60,039 nt of DNA, taken from the NCBI GenBank assembly GCA_964626065.1, contig CAZVDE010000006.1, positions 1-60,039 on the forward strand, given 5' to 3'. The position numbers were made by a program, and so were the translations under genes. Origin of the DNA: UBA3910 sp964626065. GTDB lineage: Bacteria; Bacillota; Limnochordia; Darwinibacteriales; Darwinibacteriaceae. The notes under the pieces were generated by a model. The model worked only from the letters and a program-made list of their open reading frames with translations. It was not told the origin of the DNA and searched no databases. Shown here piece after piece: positions 17,437 through 25,509 of the stretch; within the stretch, counting starts at the first letter, position 1, and every line of letters starts with the position of its first letter.

Positions 17437-18021
17437 CTAAGATTCCGGGGCCGGCTTGCGGTTAAAATGGTTCATGGCGGGCTGTAACCCACTTTGCAGC
17501 CACGTCTCTACCGCATCGGCCCCCTTAAAGGATGCGTCCTCAAGTACTTTTAATTCTGCCTCTTCAATTCCCTGCAATACATAGTCCGCCGCCCCCAGAA
17601 ATTCGGGCGGTTGGCCGATGCCTAGGCGCAAACGGGGAAAATCCGTAAAGCCTAAATGCTCAATAACATTTTCCAGGCCCCGGTGCCCCCCCGAGCTGCC
17701 GCAACCCTTGAGGCGCAGGGTGCCGGGGGCCAAATCCAGATCATCATAGATGACTAAAATATCCTCCCGTTCGGCTCGGTAGAACCGGACAAAGCGGCCC
17801 ACTGCTTCACCGCTGCGGTTCATAAAAGTCTGGGGTTTGACTAAAATCACCCGTTTGTCCCCGACAAGCCCTTCGCCGCAGCGCGCTTGAAACCGATGCT
17901 TGGCGAGGGGTAGCTGCCAGCGCAGGCTGAGCGCGTCTAAAACCCAAAACCCTAGGTTGTGCCGGGTCTGGGCGTAACGTGCCCCGGGATTACCCAAGCC
18001 CACGATTATTCTCACCGTCAC
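17437..18021 (-). CDS. pth: Peptidyl-tRNA hydrolase
   Basis: The enzyme releases peptides from prematurely dropped peptidyl-tRNA. Seen: VGLGNPG with the substrate-contact asparagine, the catalytic histidine in TRHNLGF, PQTFMNRSGEAV, the catalytic aspartate in VIYDDLDL, and GSSGGHRGLENVI. I start at GTG 18021, seven bases after GGGGGGCGAA; the TTG at 18036 overlaps that ribosome site, and a further GTG at 18015 would begin exactly at the family MRIIVGLGNPG. Length 194 aa is normal. It lies between rplY and mfd as in Bacillus. Confidence 0.96.
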   Translation of the reverse strand: MTVRIIVGLGNPGARYAQTRHNLGFWVLDALSLRWQLPLAKHRFQARCGEGLVGDKRVILVKPQTFMNRSGEAVGRFVRFYRAEREDILVIYDDLDLAPGTLRLKGCGSSGGHRGLENVIEHLGFTDFPRLRLGIGQPPEFLGAADYVLQGIEEAELKVLEDASFKGADAVETWLQSGLQPAMNHFNRKPAPES

Positions 18022-18102
18022 AATTTCGCCCCCCAAAAAGAGATCACAAAAGAACGCACAGTGTAAAATCGTGACACTGTGCGCAGCTTTCGGACGCTAG
18101 GT

Positions 18103-18765
18103 TTATTCTTCGGACGATTCTACTACAGCTTCGCCCTCTTCGGCTTCTTCTGCGTCTTCGTCCAGTTCATCAAGCTCATCCAGATCCTCGTCAACTTCTT
18201 CATCTTCCTCTTCAACGATAAGATCGGGCAAGCCAACCCTGACAACGGGCTCGTCCGGCTCTTCCATAATTTCAACGCCGGCGGGAAGTTCAAGATCCTC
18301 AACGCTGATCACATCATCAATGCCCATTTGGCTTACGTCAACCTCGATCACTTCTGGAATGTCCGTAGGCAGGCAGGACACAAGGACTTCCCACAGCAGT
18401 GTGGTGACTACGCCGCCGTCCCCCACCCGATGTTCTTCTCCATAGACACGAATCGGCACGCTGATCTCCAGTTTCTTGGTGAGGTCGATTTCATGGAAAT
18501 CTATGTGCCGTAAGTCGCCTCTGACCGGATCCCGATGAACATCCTTGACAATCACCGTCTTGGAATCTTGATCAAGCCCGAGCGTAATCAAGCTGCCCAC
18601 GGCGGCCAGTGCCCTTTCTGCTTCCCGGATCTCCACTTCCAAATTTATAGCCGGTTTCCCGGAACCGTAAACAACCGCCGGAATCCTGCCAGCGCTGCGA
18701 AGCCGGCGGGCATATGATTTACCTTTTTTATTTCTTCTTTCCACAGTTAGCTGGTAATTAGCCAT
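18103..18765 (-). CDS. rplY: 50S ribosomal protein L25/general stress protein Ctc
   Basis: The long CTC form of L25: an N-terminal 5S rRNA-binding beta domain (ANYQLTVERRNKKGKSYARRLRSAGRIPAVVYG; VKDVHRDPVRGDLRHIDFHEI) and a C-terminal TL5 domain (IPVRVYGEEH-like segment, PTDIPEVIEVDVSQM). The tail, from about residue 185, is extremely acidic (runs of E and D). The start is the ATG at 18765, where the family MANYQL begins and GGAGG lies upstream; codons further upstream do not belong. It follows prs, the usual prs-ctc-pth order. Confidence 0.96.
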   Translation of the reverse strand: MANYQLTVERRNKKGKSYARRLRSAGRIPAVVYGSGKPAINLEVEIREAERALAAVGSLITLGLDQDSKTVIVKDVHRDPVRGDLRHIDFHEIDLTKKLEISVPIRVYGEEHRVGDGGVVTTLLWEVLVSCLPTDIPEVIEVDVSQMGIDDVISVEDLELPAGVEIMEEPDEPVVRVGLPDLIVEEEDEEVDEDLDELDELDEDAEEAEEGEAVVESSEE

Positions 18766-18817
18766 CCCTATTGCAGCCTCCTTTTTATTCCGTCTAATGA
18801 TATCATTCTTGGCACAT

Positions 18818-19765
18818 TTAGTCAAACAGATGGCTTACGGATAGTTCCTCAAAAATGCGCCTGATTGCTTCCGCGAACAAGGGGGCTACAGAAAGCACTT
18901 TCAGTTTAGGAATCCATTTTTCCGCGGGTAAATGAATGCTGTCCGTCACTATCACTTCTTTGAGCGGGCTGTTTTGCAGCCGCTCCACAGCGGGTTCTGA
19001 AAAGACCGCGTGGCTGCAGCAGGCGTAAACCTCTTTGGCGCCCCGTTCGATCAGGGCCTCCGCGGCATTGACAATTGTACCGCCCGTATCGATCATATCA
19101 TCAATCATAACAGCTGTTTTGCCTTCCACATCTCCGATGATATTCATTACTTCCGCCACATTAGGCCGGGGCCGGCGCTTGTCCACAATGGCGATAGAAC
19201 AGTCCAGGCGATCGGCCAGTTCCCTGGAGCGAACTACACCGCCCACATCGGGAGAGACGACAATTACATCGCACAAATCCTTTTGCGCCAGGTATTTATG
19301 GATAATGGGAATACCCCGCAGGTTGTCCACGGGAATGTCAAAAAAGCCCTGGATTTGGCCCGCATGCAGATCTAAAGTTACCACCCGATCCGCACCCGCG
19401 GCCGTGATTAAGTTGGCCACCAGCTTAGCGGCAATCGCGTCCCTAGGCTGCGTTTTCCGATCCTGCCGAGCATAAGCGTAATAAGGAATGACTGCACATA
19501 CTTCTCTGGCCGATGCCCTTTTCATGGCGTCAATCATCACTAAAAGCTCCATTATGTTTTCTGAAGAAGGATTATTCAGCGGCTGGACGATGAAAACTTC
19601 CACGCCCCGTACTGTTTCCGCGATGCGGACTCTGATTTCGCCGTCGCGAAACCTGGTCACTTCCGCCTGGCCTAACTGCAGGCCAAGGCACTTGCATATA
19701 TCCTGTGCCAACTCCAGATTCGCATTGGCGCTGAACACTTTCAGTTTTTTGCTGCCTAATTCCAT
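18818..19765 (-). CDS. prs: Ribose-phosphate pyrophosphokinase
   Basis: The enzyme makes PRPP from ribose 5-phosphate and ATP for purine, pyrimidine, histidine and NAD synthesis. Seen: SANANLELAQDIC, RFRDGEIRVRI, the flexible-loop YYAYARQDRKTQPRD, DLHAGQIQGFFDIPVDNL and the PRPP-binding VMIDDMIDTGGT. The ATG at 19765 is chosen because the upstream ATG at 19783 overlaps the ribosome site GGAGGCGGG. 315 aa is the standard length. It begins 19 bases after the truncated glmU and is co-transcribed with it, linking PRPP and UDP-GlcNAc supply. Confidence 0.98.
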   Translation of the reverse strand: MELGSKKLKVFSANANLELAQDICKCLGLQLGQAEVTRFRDGEIRVRIAETVRGVEVFIVQPLNNPSSENIMELLVMIDAMKRASAREVCAVIPYYAYARQDRKTQPRDAIAAKLVANLITAAGADRVVTLDLHAGQIQGFFDIPVDNLRGIPIIHKYLAQKDLCDVIVVSPDVGGVVRSRELADRLDCSIAIVDKRRPRPNVAEVMNIIGDVEGKTAVMIDDMIDTGGTIVNAAEALIERGAKEVYACCSHAVFSEPAVERLQNSPLKEVIVTDSIHLPAEKWIPKLKVLSVAPLFAEAIRRIFEELSVSHLFD

Positions 19766-19784
19766 TATTATACCCGCCTCCATT

Positions 19785-20783
19785 TTAACTGGTCAAAAAG
19801 GTAAAGGGCGCAATGCGGCTATCACATTCCACATGCCTACCCACAATAACAGAGTTCTCCATGACGACTCCAGAACCGATCTGCGCGCCGTTCAGACGGC
19901 AGTTAGGGCCGATAACGCAATTTCTGCCAATAGTTGTGCCGCCTTGAATAAAAGTTTGAGGGTAGATAACGGTGTCTTGCCCGATACTGCAATCAAGTTC
20001 TATCCACGTTGCGGCAGGATCAACGATGGTCACCCCTTTCTGCAACCACTGCCGGCAGATGCGGTCGCGCAGAATAGCTTCGGCCTCGGCCAGCTGGGTG
20101 CGGTCGTTGATACCCATGCTCTCCCGGGCATCCTCCAAAACATAACCGGCCACTTTATGACCGTCCGCAATCATTAAGGGCAGCACATCGGGTAGATAAT
20201 ATTCGGCCTGCACGTTATCCGGTACAATTCGGGCTAAATAGTGAAATAATAATTGGCTTTGGAAACAATATGTACCGGTATTAATTTCTTGAATCGACAG
20301 CTGCTCGTCCGTGGCATCCTTATGTTCAACCACACCCAGTACATCTGCCCCTTCCCTGATTACGCGCCCATAACCGGTCGGATCGGCAAAAATCGCGGTT
20401 ACTATAGTCGCGGCCGCCTGCTGCTTTTCATGATACTCAAGCGCTTGGGCGAACGTCTTGGCGCGAAACAAAGGAGTATCGCCATAAGTTACTAGGACAT
20501 TCCCGGAAAAATCCCGCAGCGCCTCCCGGCATTGATTGACTGCATGACCCGTACCTAGTTGTTCCTTTTGTTCCACTAAATCGACCCCATCTAAAACCGT
20601 CCGTACTTTGTCGCCCTGATAGCCGATGACAACGATCGAGCGCTCTAGGGCGGCAAGGCGGACGCTGCGAACCACATGTTTGATCATTTCCAGGCCCGCT
20701 AACGGGTGCAGGACTTTGGCCGTATCTGATTGCATGCGCGAACCCTGCCCCGCGGCTAAAATAATTGCTGCTGTCTTAACCAT
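19785..20783 (-). CDS. glmU: GlmU-type UDP-GlcNAc pyrophosphorylase lacking the acetyltransferase active site
   Basis: The N-terminal uridyltransferase is complete: ILAAGQGSRMQSDTAKVLHPLAG, QLGTGHAV, YGDTPL, GYGRVIREG, EINTGTYCF and ESMGINDRTQLAEAE. A left-handed beta-helix begins (about 235-332) but the protein stops at PFTFLTS, before the NFVE and LTYLGD blocks that hold the acetyltransferase histidine. Length is 332 aa against about 450. Only 19 bases separate the stop from prs, so the rest is missing, not frameshifted. UDP-GlcNAc formation from GlcNAc-1-P is expected; GlcN-1-P acetylation is not. ATG 20783 is six bases after AGGAGG. spoVG, usually upstream, is absent. Confidence 0.93.
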   Translation of the reverse strand: MVKTAAIILAAGQGSRMQSDTAKVLHPLAGLEMIKHVVRSVRLAALERSIVVIGYQGDKVRTVLDGVDLVEQKEQLGTGHAVNQCREALRDFSGNVLVTYGDTPLFRAKTFAQALEYHEKQQAAATIVTAIFADPTGYGRVIREGADVLGVVEHKDATDEQLSIQEINTGTYCFQSQLLFHYLARIVPDNVQAEYYLPDVLPLMIADGHKVAGYVLEDARESMGINDRTQLAEAEAILRDRICRQWLQKGVTIVDPAATWIELDCSIGQDTVIYPQTFIQGGTTIGRNCVIGPNCRLNGAQIGSGVVMENSVIVGRHVECDSRIAPFTFLTS

Positions 20784-20803
20784 GTGCATCCTCCTGTACT
20801 CAA

Positions 20804-21616
20804 CTACGCTAAGATCCAATCGGCCGGCCTGACCACCACTTTTTCCTCCTCCACATTTACTTCCTGAAGATAAATCAAAGCTAGGTGATCATCAATCAGT
20901 TTTTTCTCCGGCCAGCCCGTTTCGATAAAGACCCCCTTACCCACCACTGTGCACTCAAATTCGCCCATCAGGTTGGTCAGGCCCTTCAAAGTACCCCCGG
21001 CTTTCATGAAGTCATCAATCAAAAGCACCCTGCTGCCGCTGGGCAGCGCCCGGCGGGAAAGAGACATGGTTTCTATCCGCTGCGCGGAGCCGGAGATAAA
21101 GTTCATAGTCAATACGGGTCCTTCGGTGGGCCTGCTTTGGCGCCGAACCACCACTAGGGGCACATTAAGCGAGTGGGCCGTTTTTAAAGCCACCGGTATG
21201 CCCGCCGTTTCCACCGTAACCACATATTGCGGATCGTATTTGCGAAATTCTGTGGAGAAAATGTGGCCTACGCTGTGCAGCAAAAACGGAGAAAAGATCA
21301 GGTCATCCGTGTAAATGAAGCCCCCCGGCAAAATCCTTTCCGGTTCCTGCAAGCGTTCACAAACCGCCTCTATGTGGGCCGAAATCTGCTCTTTGCTTAA
21401 ATCGGGCAGGTAGCGAACGCCGCCCACCGCGCCCGCAATTGTCTCTATTTTGCCCATCCCCAGGCGGTCAAAAGTGGAACGGATGATCGCCAGATCTTCC
21501 GATAAAGTGGAGCGGGCCGCTCCGAAAAGCTCTGCAAAATCGCCCACATCAAAGACATGGTGGGGCTGCTCCACTAACGTTCGGGTGATCGCAGCAATTC
21601 TGTGTGCTCGCCGCAT
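20804..21616 (-). CDS. purR: Purine operon repressor PurR
   Basis: Residues 1-70 form a winged helix (MRRAHRIAAITRTLVEQPHHVFDVGDFAELFGAARSTLSEDL); residues 75-270 form a phosphoribosyltransferase-like effector domain with the PRPP motif VLLIDDFMKAGGTL. Gram-positive PurR represses purine genes, and PRPP relieves repression. ATG 21616 follows AAGGAGG at six bases; upstream methionines lie before that site. It is one base from the preceding nucleotidyltransferase stop. Neighbouring prs makes its effector. I see no clear PurBox in the window. Confidence 0.95.
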   Translation of the reverse strand: MRRAHRIAAITRTLVEQPHHVFDVGDFAELFGAARSTLSEDLAIIRSTFDRLGMGKIETIAGAVGGVRYLPDLSKEQISAHIEAVCERLQEPERILPGGFIYTDDLIFSPFLLHSVGHIFSTEFRKYDPQYVVTVETAGIPVALKTAHSLNVPLVVVRRQSRPTEGPVLTMNFISGSAQRIETMSLSRRALPSGSRVLLIDDFMKAGGTLKGLTNLMGEFECTVVGKGVFIETGWPEKKLIDDHLALIYLQEVNVEEEKVVVRPADWILA

Positions 21617-21617
21617 A

Positions 21618-22388
21618 TTAAGCCTCCTTGTTTCGAACAACGGGCAGCGCCTTCTCGGCCAGAGTTAAGTCACTGGGTTTGTCAACGTCCGTGCTCAGCT
21701 CGGGGTATGGGCTGATAATCATCAAGCCGCCAAACCCGAAAATCTCATGCGCCCGTTTTTCGATCTGCCGTAAAGTAAGCTGCTTGAGCAGGAATTTGAG
21801 GATAAAGTACAGGCCCAGGTGCCTGATGATTTTCCAAGGTTTTTTGCGCTCAAAAATCAGCTCGTCCAAAATCCATTTAGAATCCAGAATCGCTTCCGGG
21901 GCCGCGAGCAAAATGTTGCCGCCTGTAAAGGTTCCTTCTTTTAATGTAAAATAGGTGCGCACCACCTCGGGATAAACCTGTTCGCTCGCTTCTTTGGACA
22001 CGATGGGGTAGTAAATATCGCCTTCGAGTTCGCTGCAGCGATCGAGGAAGTCATCGATTACTTCAGGGCGAATCATGGGTATATCGGCGGTAACCAAACA
22101 TACTTTATTCTTTTTTTCCGTGGCGTTAACACCTAAAAGCACGTTCTCAGTCAAGCCCGAACCCGCTTCAATCAGCCGCACCTTGACGGGCAGATGATCG
22201 CGAAGAAGCGGAGGGCCCACAACCACCAAGTTCTCAACGCGTTTACAATTGAGCAGCGCATCCACAACGTAATTGAGCATGGGTTTGCCGTGGATTGGGA
22301 TCAGCGCCTCCCATTCTTCCGCGCTTACCTCTTTCAACTCGCCATTATTGGGGGCTCCTGCCAATACAACGGCATCCACTTTGAACAT
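21618..22388 (-). CDS. Nucleotidyltransferase family protein (NTP_transf_3, MobA-like)
   Basis: A single GT-A-like nucleotidyltransferase domain is shown by VDAVVLAGAPN, PIHGKPMLNYVVDAL, VENLVVVGP, the metal-site aspartate in LVTADIPMIRPEVID, and GGNILLAAPE. The product is unknown; related genes sit beside ispE and purR in many clostridia. A hydrophobic stretch near 190 (LGLYFILKFLLKQLTL) suggests membrane association. Its ATG overlaps the ispE stop (TAATG), indicating translational coupling. It may make a nucleotide-activated isoprenoid or sugar precursor, but that is only inferred from position. Confidence 0.88.
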   Translation of the reverse strand: MFKVDAVVLAGAPNNGELKEVSAEEWEALIPIHGKPMLNYVVDALLNCKRVENLVVVGPPLLRDHLPVKVRLIEAGSGLTENVLLGVNATEKKNKVCLVTADIPMIRPEVIDDFLDRCSELEGDIYYPIVSKEASEQVYPEVVRTYFTLKEGTFTGGNILLAAPEAILDSKWILDELIFERKKPWKIIRHLGLYFILKFLLKQLTLRQIEKRAHEIFGFGGLMIISPYPELSTDVDKPSDLTLAEKALPVVRNKEA

Positions 22389-23275
22389 TAGTCTCCTCCG
22401 TTCATCTGCTTAACACCAACACCATACTGCATCGGCCGCACCAGATGGAGCTGAACCCGGTCCTGCCAGCGCAGGCAGAATTGCCGGGCCTTTTCTTCGC
22501 AGGCGAAAATGCCGAACACAGTCGGCCCGCTGCCTGACATCCGGGCTGCCAGCGCGCCCTCAAGGGCTAAGCGTTTTTTCCAAAGAGCTATTTCGGGCAC
22601 CAACCGGCCTGTTACCGTCTCCAGCACGTTGCCGCAGGCAGCGCCGAGGACATTAAGCGCAGATCCGCTTTCCAAAAGCGTTATAAAATCCCGCGTAAAG
22701 GAACTTCCGAAATTTCGGGGATCAAAACCCCCGTAAACTTCCCCGGTAGAAATATGGGCGGCCGGTTTAACCAAAATTAAAACGGCTGAATTAAAATGCG
22801 GCAGGGGCTTCACTTTTTCCCCTATGCCCGCCACGAGCGCCGTTCCCCCCCGCAGGCAGAAAGGGACATCCGCGCCCACCGTCAAACCGAGCCGCTGCAG
22901 TTCGGGCAGATCGAGACGGCTGCCAAAGAGCTTGTTTAAGCCAACGAGCACTGCGGCGGCATTACTGCTGCCGCCACCCAACCCGGCCGCGATGGGAATT
23001 CGTTTTTCAAGATCGATGGCAACCCCACCATTTATGCCAATATGTTTAAAAAAAGCGGCCGCCGCCTGCCAGCAAATATTTCGTTCATCGGTGGGCAAAG
23101 AAGGATGATCGGTAGTAAGGGCTATTGTGCCGTTGTGTTTGCGCAGTGTAATATGATCCGCAAGGGAGACAGATTGCATGACACTTTGCAGCAGATGGTA
23201 GCCGTCCTGCCTGCGCCCCGTGATATCGAGGGTTAAATTGACTTTCGCCTGTGCTTGCAGGCAGATCTGTCCCAT
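22388..23275 (-). CDS. ispE: 4-diphosphocytidyl-2-C-methyl-D-erythritol kinase
   Basis: A GHMP kinase of the non-mevalonate isoprenoid pathway. Seen: AKVNLTLDITGRRQDGYHLLQSVMQSV, the ATP loop PIAAGLGGGSSNAAAVLVGLN, GADVPFCLRGGTALVAGIGE and the C-terminal RMSGSGPTVFGIF. 295 aa is normal. The ATG follows GGAGGGGAG. ispE beside purR is the Bacillus arrangement, with an extra nucleotidyltransferase inserted and translationally coupled here. Confidence 0.97.
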   Translation of the reverse strand: MGQICLQAQAKVNLTLDITGRRQDGYHLLQSVMQSVSLADHITLRKHNGTIALTTDHPSLPTDERNICWQAAAAFFKHIGINGGVAIDLEKRIPIAAGLGGGSSNAAAVLVGLNKLFGSRLDLPELQRLGLTVGADVPFCLRGGTALVAGIGEKVKPLPHFNSAVLILVKPAAHISTGEVYGGFDPRNFGSSFTRDFITLLESGSALNVLGAACGNVLETVTGRLVPEIALWKKRLALEGALAARMSGSGPTVFGIFACEEKARQFCLRWQDRVQLHLVRPMQYGVGVKQMNGGD

Positions 23276-23332
23276 TCCGCTCCCCTCCGTCCTTCATGTA
23301 TTTCAGCACTGAACAAAGAATTCCTCCTGCTT

Positions 23333-23764
23333 TCAGCGGGACAATAACAACCAAGCGCCGCCCGCCATAAGCAGCAGGCCTAAACCTTTGCCGAGACTGA
23401 GAGGTACCGGTTCGAGCGTAAACCAGCCAAAAAAGTTGACCACGGCCGCTGTTGTCACCTGCCCTACAATAATGGCGGTGGTGGCGGCTGCCACGCCAAT
23501 TTGGGAAATGGAGGCGACCACCAAGTACACGATTGCCACTCCTAAAAGCCCGCCCAAGTAAGTATACCAAGGGGCGGCGCGAAATTTCTGCCATTCACCT
23601 CGGCCTAAGCCGAACAGCAAGAGCAAAAGCCCGGTCAGGGACCCCAGCACTTGGACGACAAAGGTCGCTTCTAAAAGGCCGATTGTCTTCCCTAAAGCGG
23701 AATTCAAAGAACCCTGCAGCGCCATTAACACACCTGAAAAGCCCGCCAAAACCAAAGCAATCAT
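23333..23764 (-). CDS. Small DMT-superfamily transporter (YdcZ/DUF606)
   Basis: A 143-residue membrane protein with five hydrophobic segments (about 1-20, 33-52, 68-88, 92-112, 122-140). MIALVLAGFSGVLMALQGSLNSALGKTIG and the later AVVNFFGWF block match the half-size YdcZ family, which is thought to work as dimers or paired subunits. Substrate unknown. The ATG has AGGTGGGGG upstream at a rather long distance. It lies between ispE and the SipL-like gene with no shared pathway evident. Confidence 0.87.
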   Translation of the reverse strand: MIALVLAGFSGVLMALQGSLNSALGKTIGLLEATFVVQVLGSLTGLLLLLFGLGRGEWQKFRAAPWYTYLGGLLGVAIVYLVVASISQIGVAAATTAIIVGQVTTAAVVNFFGWFTLEPVPLSLGKGLGLLLMAGGAWLLLSR

Positions 23765-23805
23765 CAGACATTTCCCCCACCTATCATTTACGGGTTATTA
23801 TGCCC

Positions 23806-23836
23806 AAAATAACGAATGGACCCCGTAGGGTCCATT
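23806..23836 (-). terminator. Terminator after the SipL-like gene
   Basis: AATGGACCC and GGGTCCATT pair perfectly over nine bases with a four-base loop, directly after the SipL-like stop. The minus strand continues CGTTATTTT, a modest U-rich tail. Confidence 0.65.
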
Positions 23837-23842
23837 CCACTT

Positions 23843-25423
23843 TTAACGGCGCGGTATCTGCAGCCTATCGCCGGGCTTTAAAAGCCCCGGGTCATCTTGA
23901 AGTTTAGGATTGCTTCGGAAGATTTCCTCCTCAGTCGTGTGGTACTGACGGGCCAGCTTCCAGATGCTGTCACCGGGCTGAACGAAAACATAGGTAAGTG
24001 TTGGCGGATCGTCCCCCGCCGGGGCAACCTGCACCGCCTCAACCGCCACTTCCAATTCCAGATACTCAGTGGCTGTTACCGCGGAGCGCACCATAAGTGC
24101 CACCTCTACAGTCTCACGATTGATCAAATCGGGCTGAATTTGGGAGACGGATAATTTGATCTGGGGCTGCATTCCCGGTTCAAGCCCGGGCACAACAACT
24201 GTGTGCTGGAACGAAAGGGCCTCCGGAAACACCGCCCGGTACAGAGGTTTCACATCGTCTTCCGAATGGGCCAGATAATATAATTCCACATCCAGAACGC
24301 CTTCCAAGGCCAAACGATCATCATCCACCTCATAATCGGTCCAGTGGGCGGTTGCCCGGCAAGAAAGCAGTTCCCTAAGGGGCGGAAACCGCTGATCTAT
24401 TTCGATTAGCCCCCGCACTAACCCCTGCTGCTCCTTCTCATTTACAAAGCTTTCTAAACCAATTACTTCTTTTCTGACCTGCACTTCGCCGCCCGCGGCC
24501 GTGATTTCGGTCAAAACCTGCACAGCCTGGGGCTTTTCTAGGCGCAGCAGACCCCGCACGCCCAGTTCAGCCCGGAGCCCGCGGCCGTCGTTAACTGCAT
24601 AACCCTCACAAACCTGCCTTAAGCTGTGCTTTAGTGCCATCTCGGGTTTAATCGCCTTCTTCTCAAAGATGGCCTCAAAGGGCAGCGCATTAGCCAATGT
24701 TAACTGGTGTACCGCAAAATCCCGAGCTTCATAAATCAATTCCAAGTCCGCCATGCCCTCAAGCGTGACGGCCCCTTCCTTCACCTGGTGGGCGGTGACC
24801 CGCAAAACGGCCCCCAGATCCAAAATCGTGTTTATAGAGGGTGCGTCCTCAGGCAGCTCCAGAATTCCGGAAACATCCTTGTGTACTTCCAACTCCAAAC
24901 CCCGAGACAGCGGCCTTAAGACTAATCCATCCGCGCTGAGCTTCACCGGTTTGGCGGCGTTCACATCACTAATCACCAGGTACTCCTGCCGTTGAAAGAC
25001 GCGGGCGGTAGAAGCCAAGATCAGCTCCACGTCGAGCGAATACTGCCCCCCGCGCAGATCCCACTCGCAGACCAAAACGCTCGCCTCAGCTTCGCAAATC
25101 ATATCCGGTTCCGCCCCAATCACTTCCACATGATGGTCAAAGGGGAGGGCACCAGGCCATTCCACCCGCCTTAGTCCTGCCGGTTCTCCCTCTAACGTCT
25201 CAGGCACATAAACCATGGCCAGATCGATTACACCCTGGATATACACCCGATCCTGGTCCGCCGTATAAGACTCTACGGTGGGAACTGCCTTAACCCAGAC
25301 TATTCTTTCTACGGGAGCTGCTTCGCCGGGCAGTTCTACCGTACCCTGCAGAACCGATTGCAGCGTATTTTCCCCGATTCTGTTTACCGCGACAAGGCGG
25401 TCTTCCCTTACACTTAGGCTCAT
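23843..25423 (-). CDS. DUF3794 (SPOCS) repeat and LysM protein, SipL-like
   Basis: Three beta-rich DUF3794/SPOCS modules are seen at about 30-150, 175-300 and 315-440, each with a conserved turn (PFDHHVEV, PFEAIFEK, SFQHTVVV) near its middle. A C-terminal LysM domain follows at 475-526 (YVFVQPGDSIWKLARQYHTTEEEIFRSNP, ending LKPGDRLQIP). This order is that of SipL in Clostridioides, which links SpoIVA to the forespore surface during coat assembly. No signal peptide, consistent with a mother-cell cytoplasmic protein. ATG follows GGGGGAGAGAA. A sigma-E-like promoter lies upstream. Confidence 0.87.
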   Translation of the reverse strand: MSLSVREDRLVAVNRIGENTLQSVLQGTVELPGEAAPVERIVWVKAVPTVESYTADQDRVYIQGVIDLAMVYVPETLEGEPAGLRRVEWPGALPFDHHVEVIGAEPDMICEAEASVLVCEWDLRGGQYSLDVELILASTARVFQRQEYLVISDVNAAKPVKLSADGLVLRPLSRGLELEVHKDVSGILELPEDAPSINTILDLGAVLRVTAHQVKEGAVTLEGMADLELIYEARDFAVHQLTLANALPFEAIFEKKAIKPEMALKHSLRQVCEGYAVNDGRGLRAELGVRGLLRLEKPQAVQVLTEITAAGGEVQVRKEVIGLESFVNEKEQQGLVRGLIEIDQRFPPLRELLSCRATAHWTDYEVDDDRLALEGVLDVELYYLAHSEDDVKPLYRAVFPEALSFQHTVVVPGLEPGMQPQIKLSVSQIQPDLINRETVEVALMVRSAVTATEYLELEVAVEAVQVAPAGDDPPTLTYVFVQPGDSIWKLARQYHTTEEEIFRSNPKLQDDPGLLKPGDRLQIPRR

Positions 25424-25465
25424 TTCTCTCCCCCTTTTAGCTGTAATTTCCTTAACTTTCCTTAA

Positions 25466-25494
25466 TATCTATGAACAGTGCCGGCAAAACATGT
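25466..25494 (-). promoter_or_regulatory. Candidate sigma-E promoter of the SipL-like gene
   Basis: Minus-strand ACATGTT (25488-25494), exactly 14 bases, then CATAGATA (25466-25473) approximates the mother-cell sigma-E pattern (KMATATT N14 CATACAHT) with two mismatches in each box. Spacing and the likely role of the gene support it. Confidence 0.4.
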
Positions 25495-25509
25495 CTATTT
25501 CAGAAAAAA

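Noticed and set aside
19765..19787. GlmU truncation caused by a frameshift.
   Set aside because: After the stop only 19 bases remain before prs, so no acetyltransferase sequence exists in any frame.
19488..20177. A 229-codon plus-strand frame opposite prs and glmU.
   Set aside because: It lies wholly within two real genes on the other strand and shows no recognisable motif or ribosome site.
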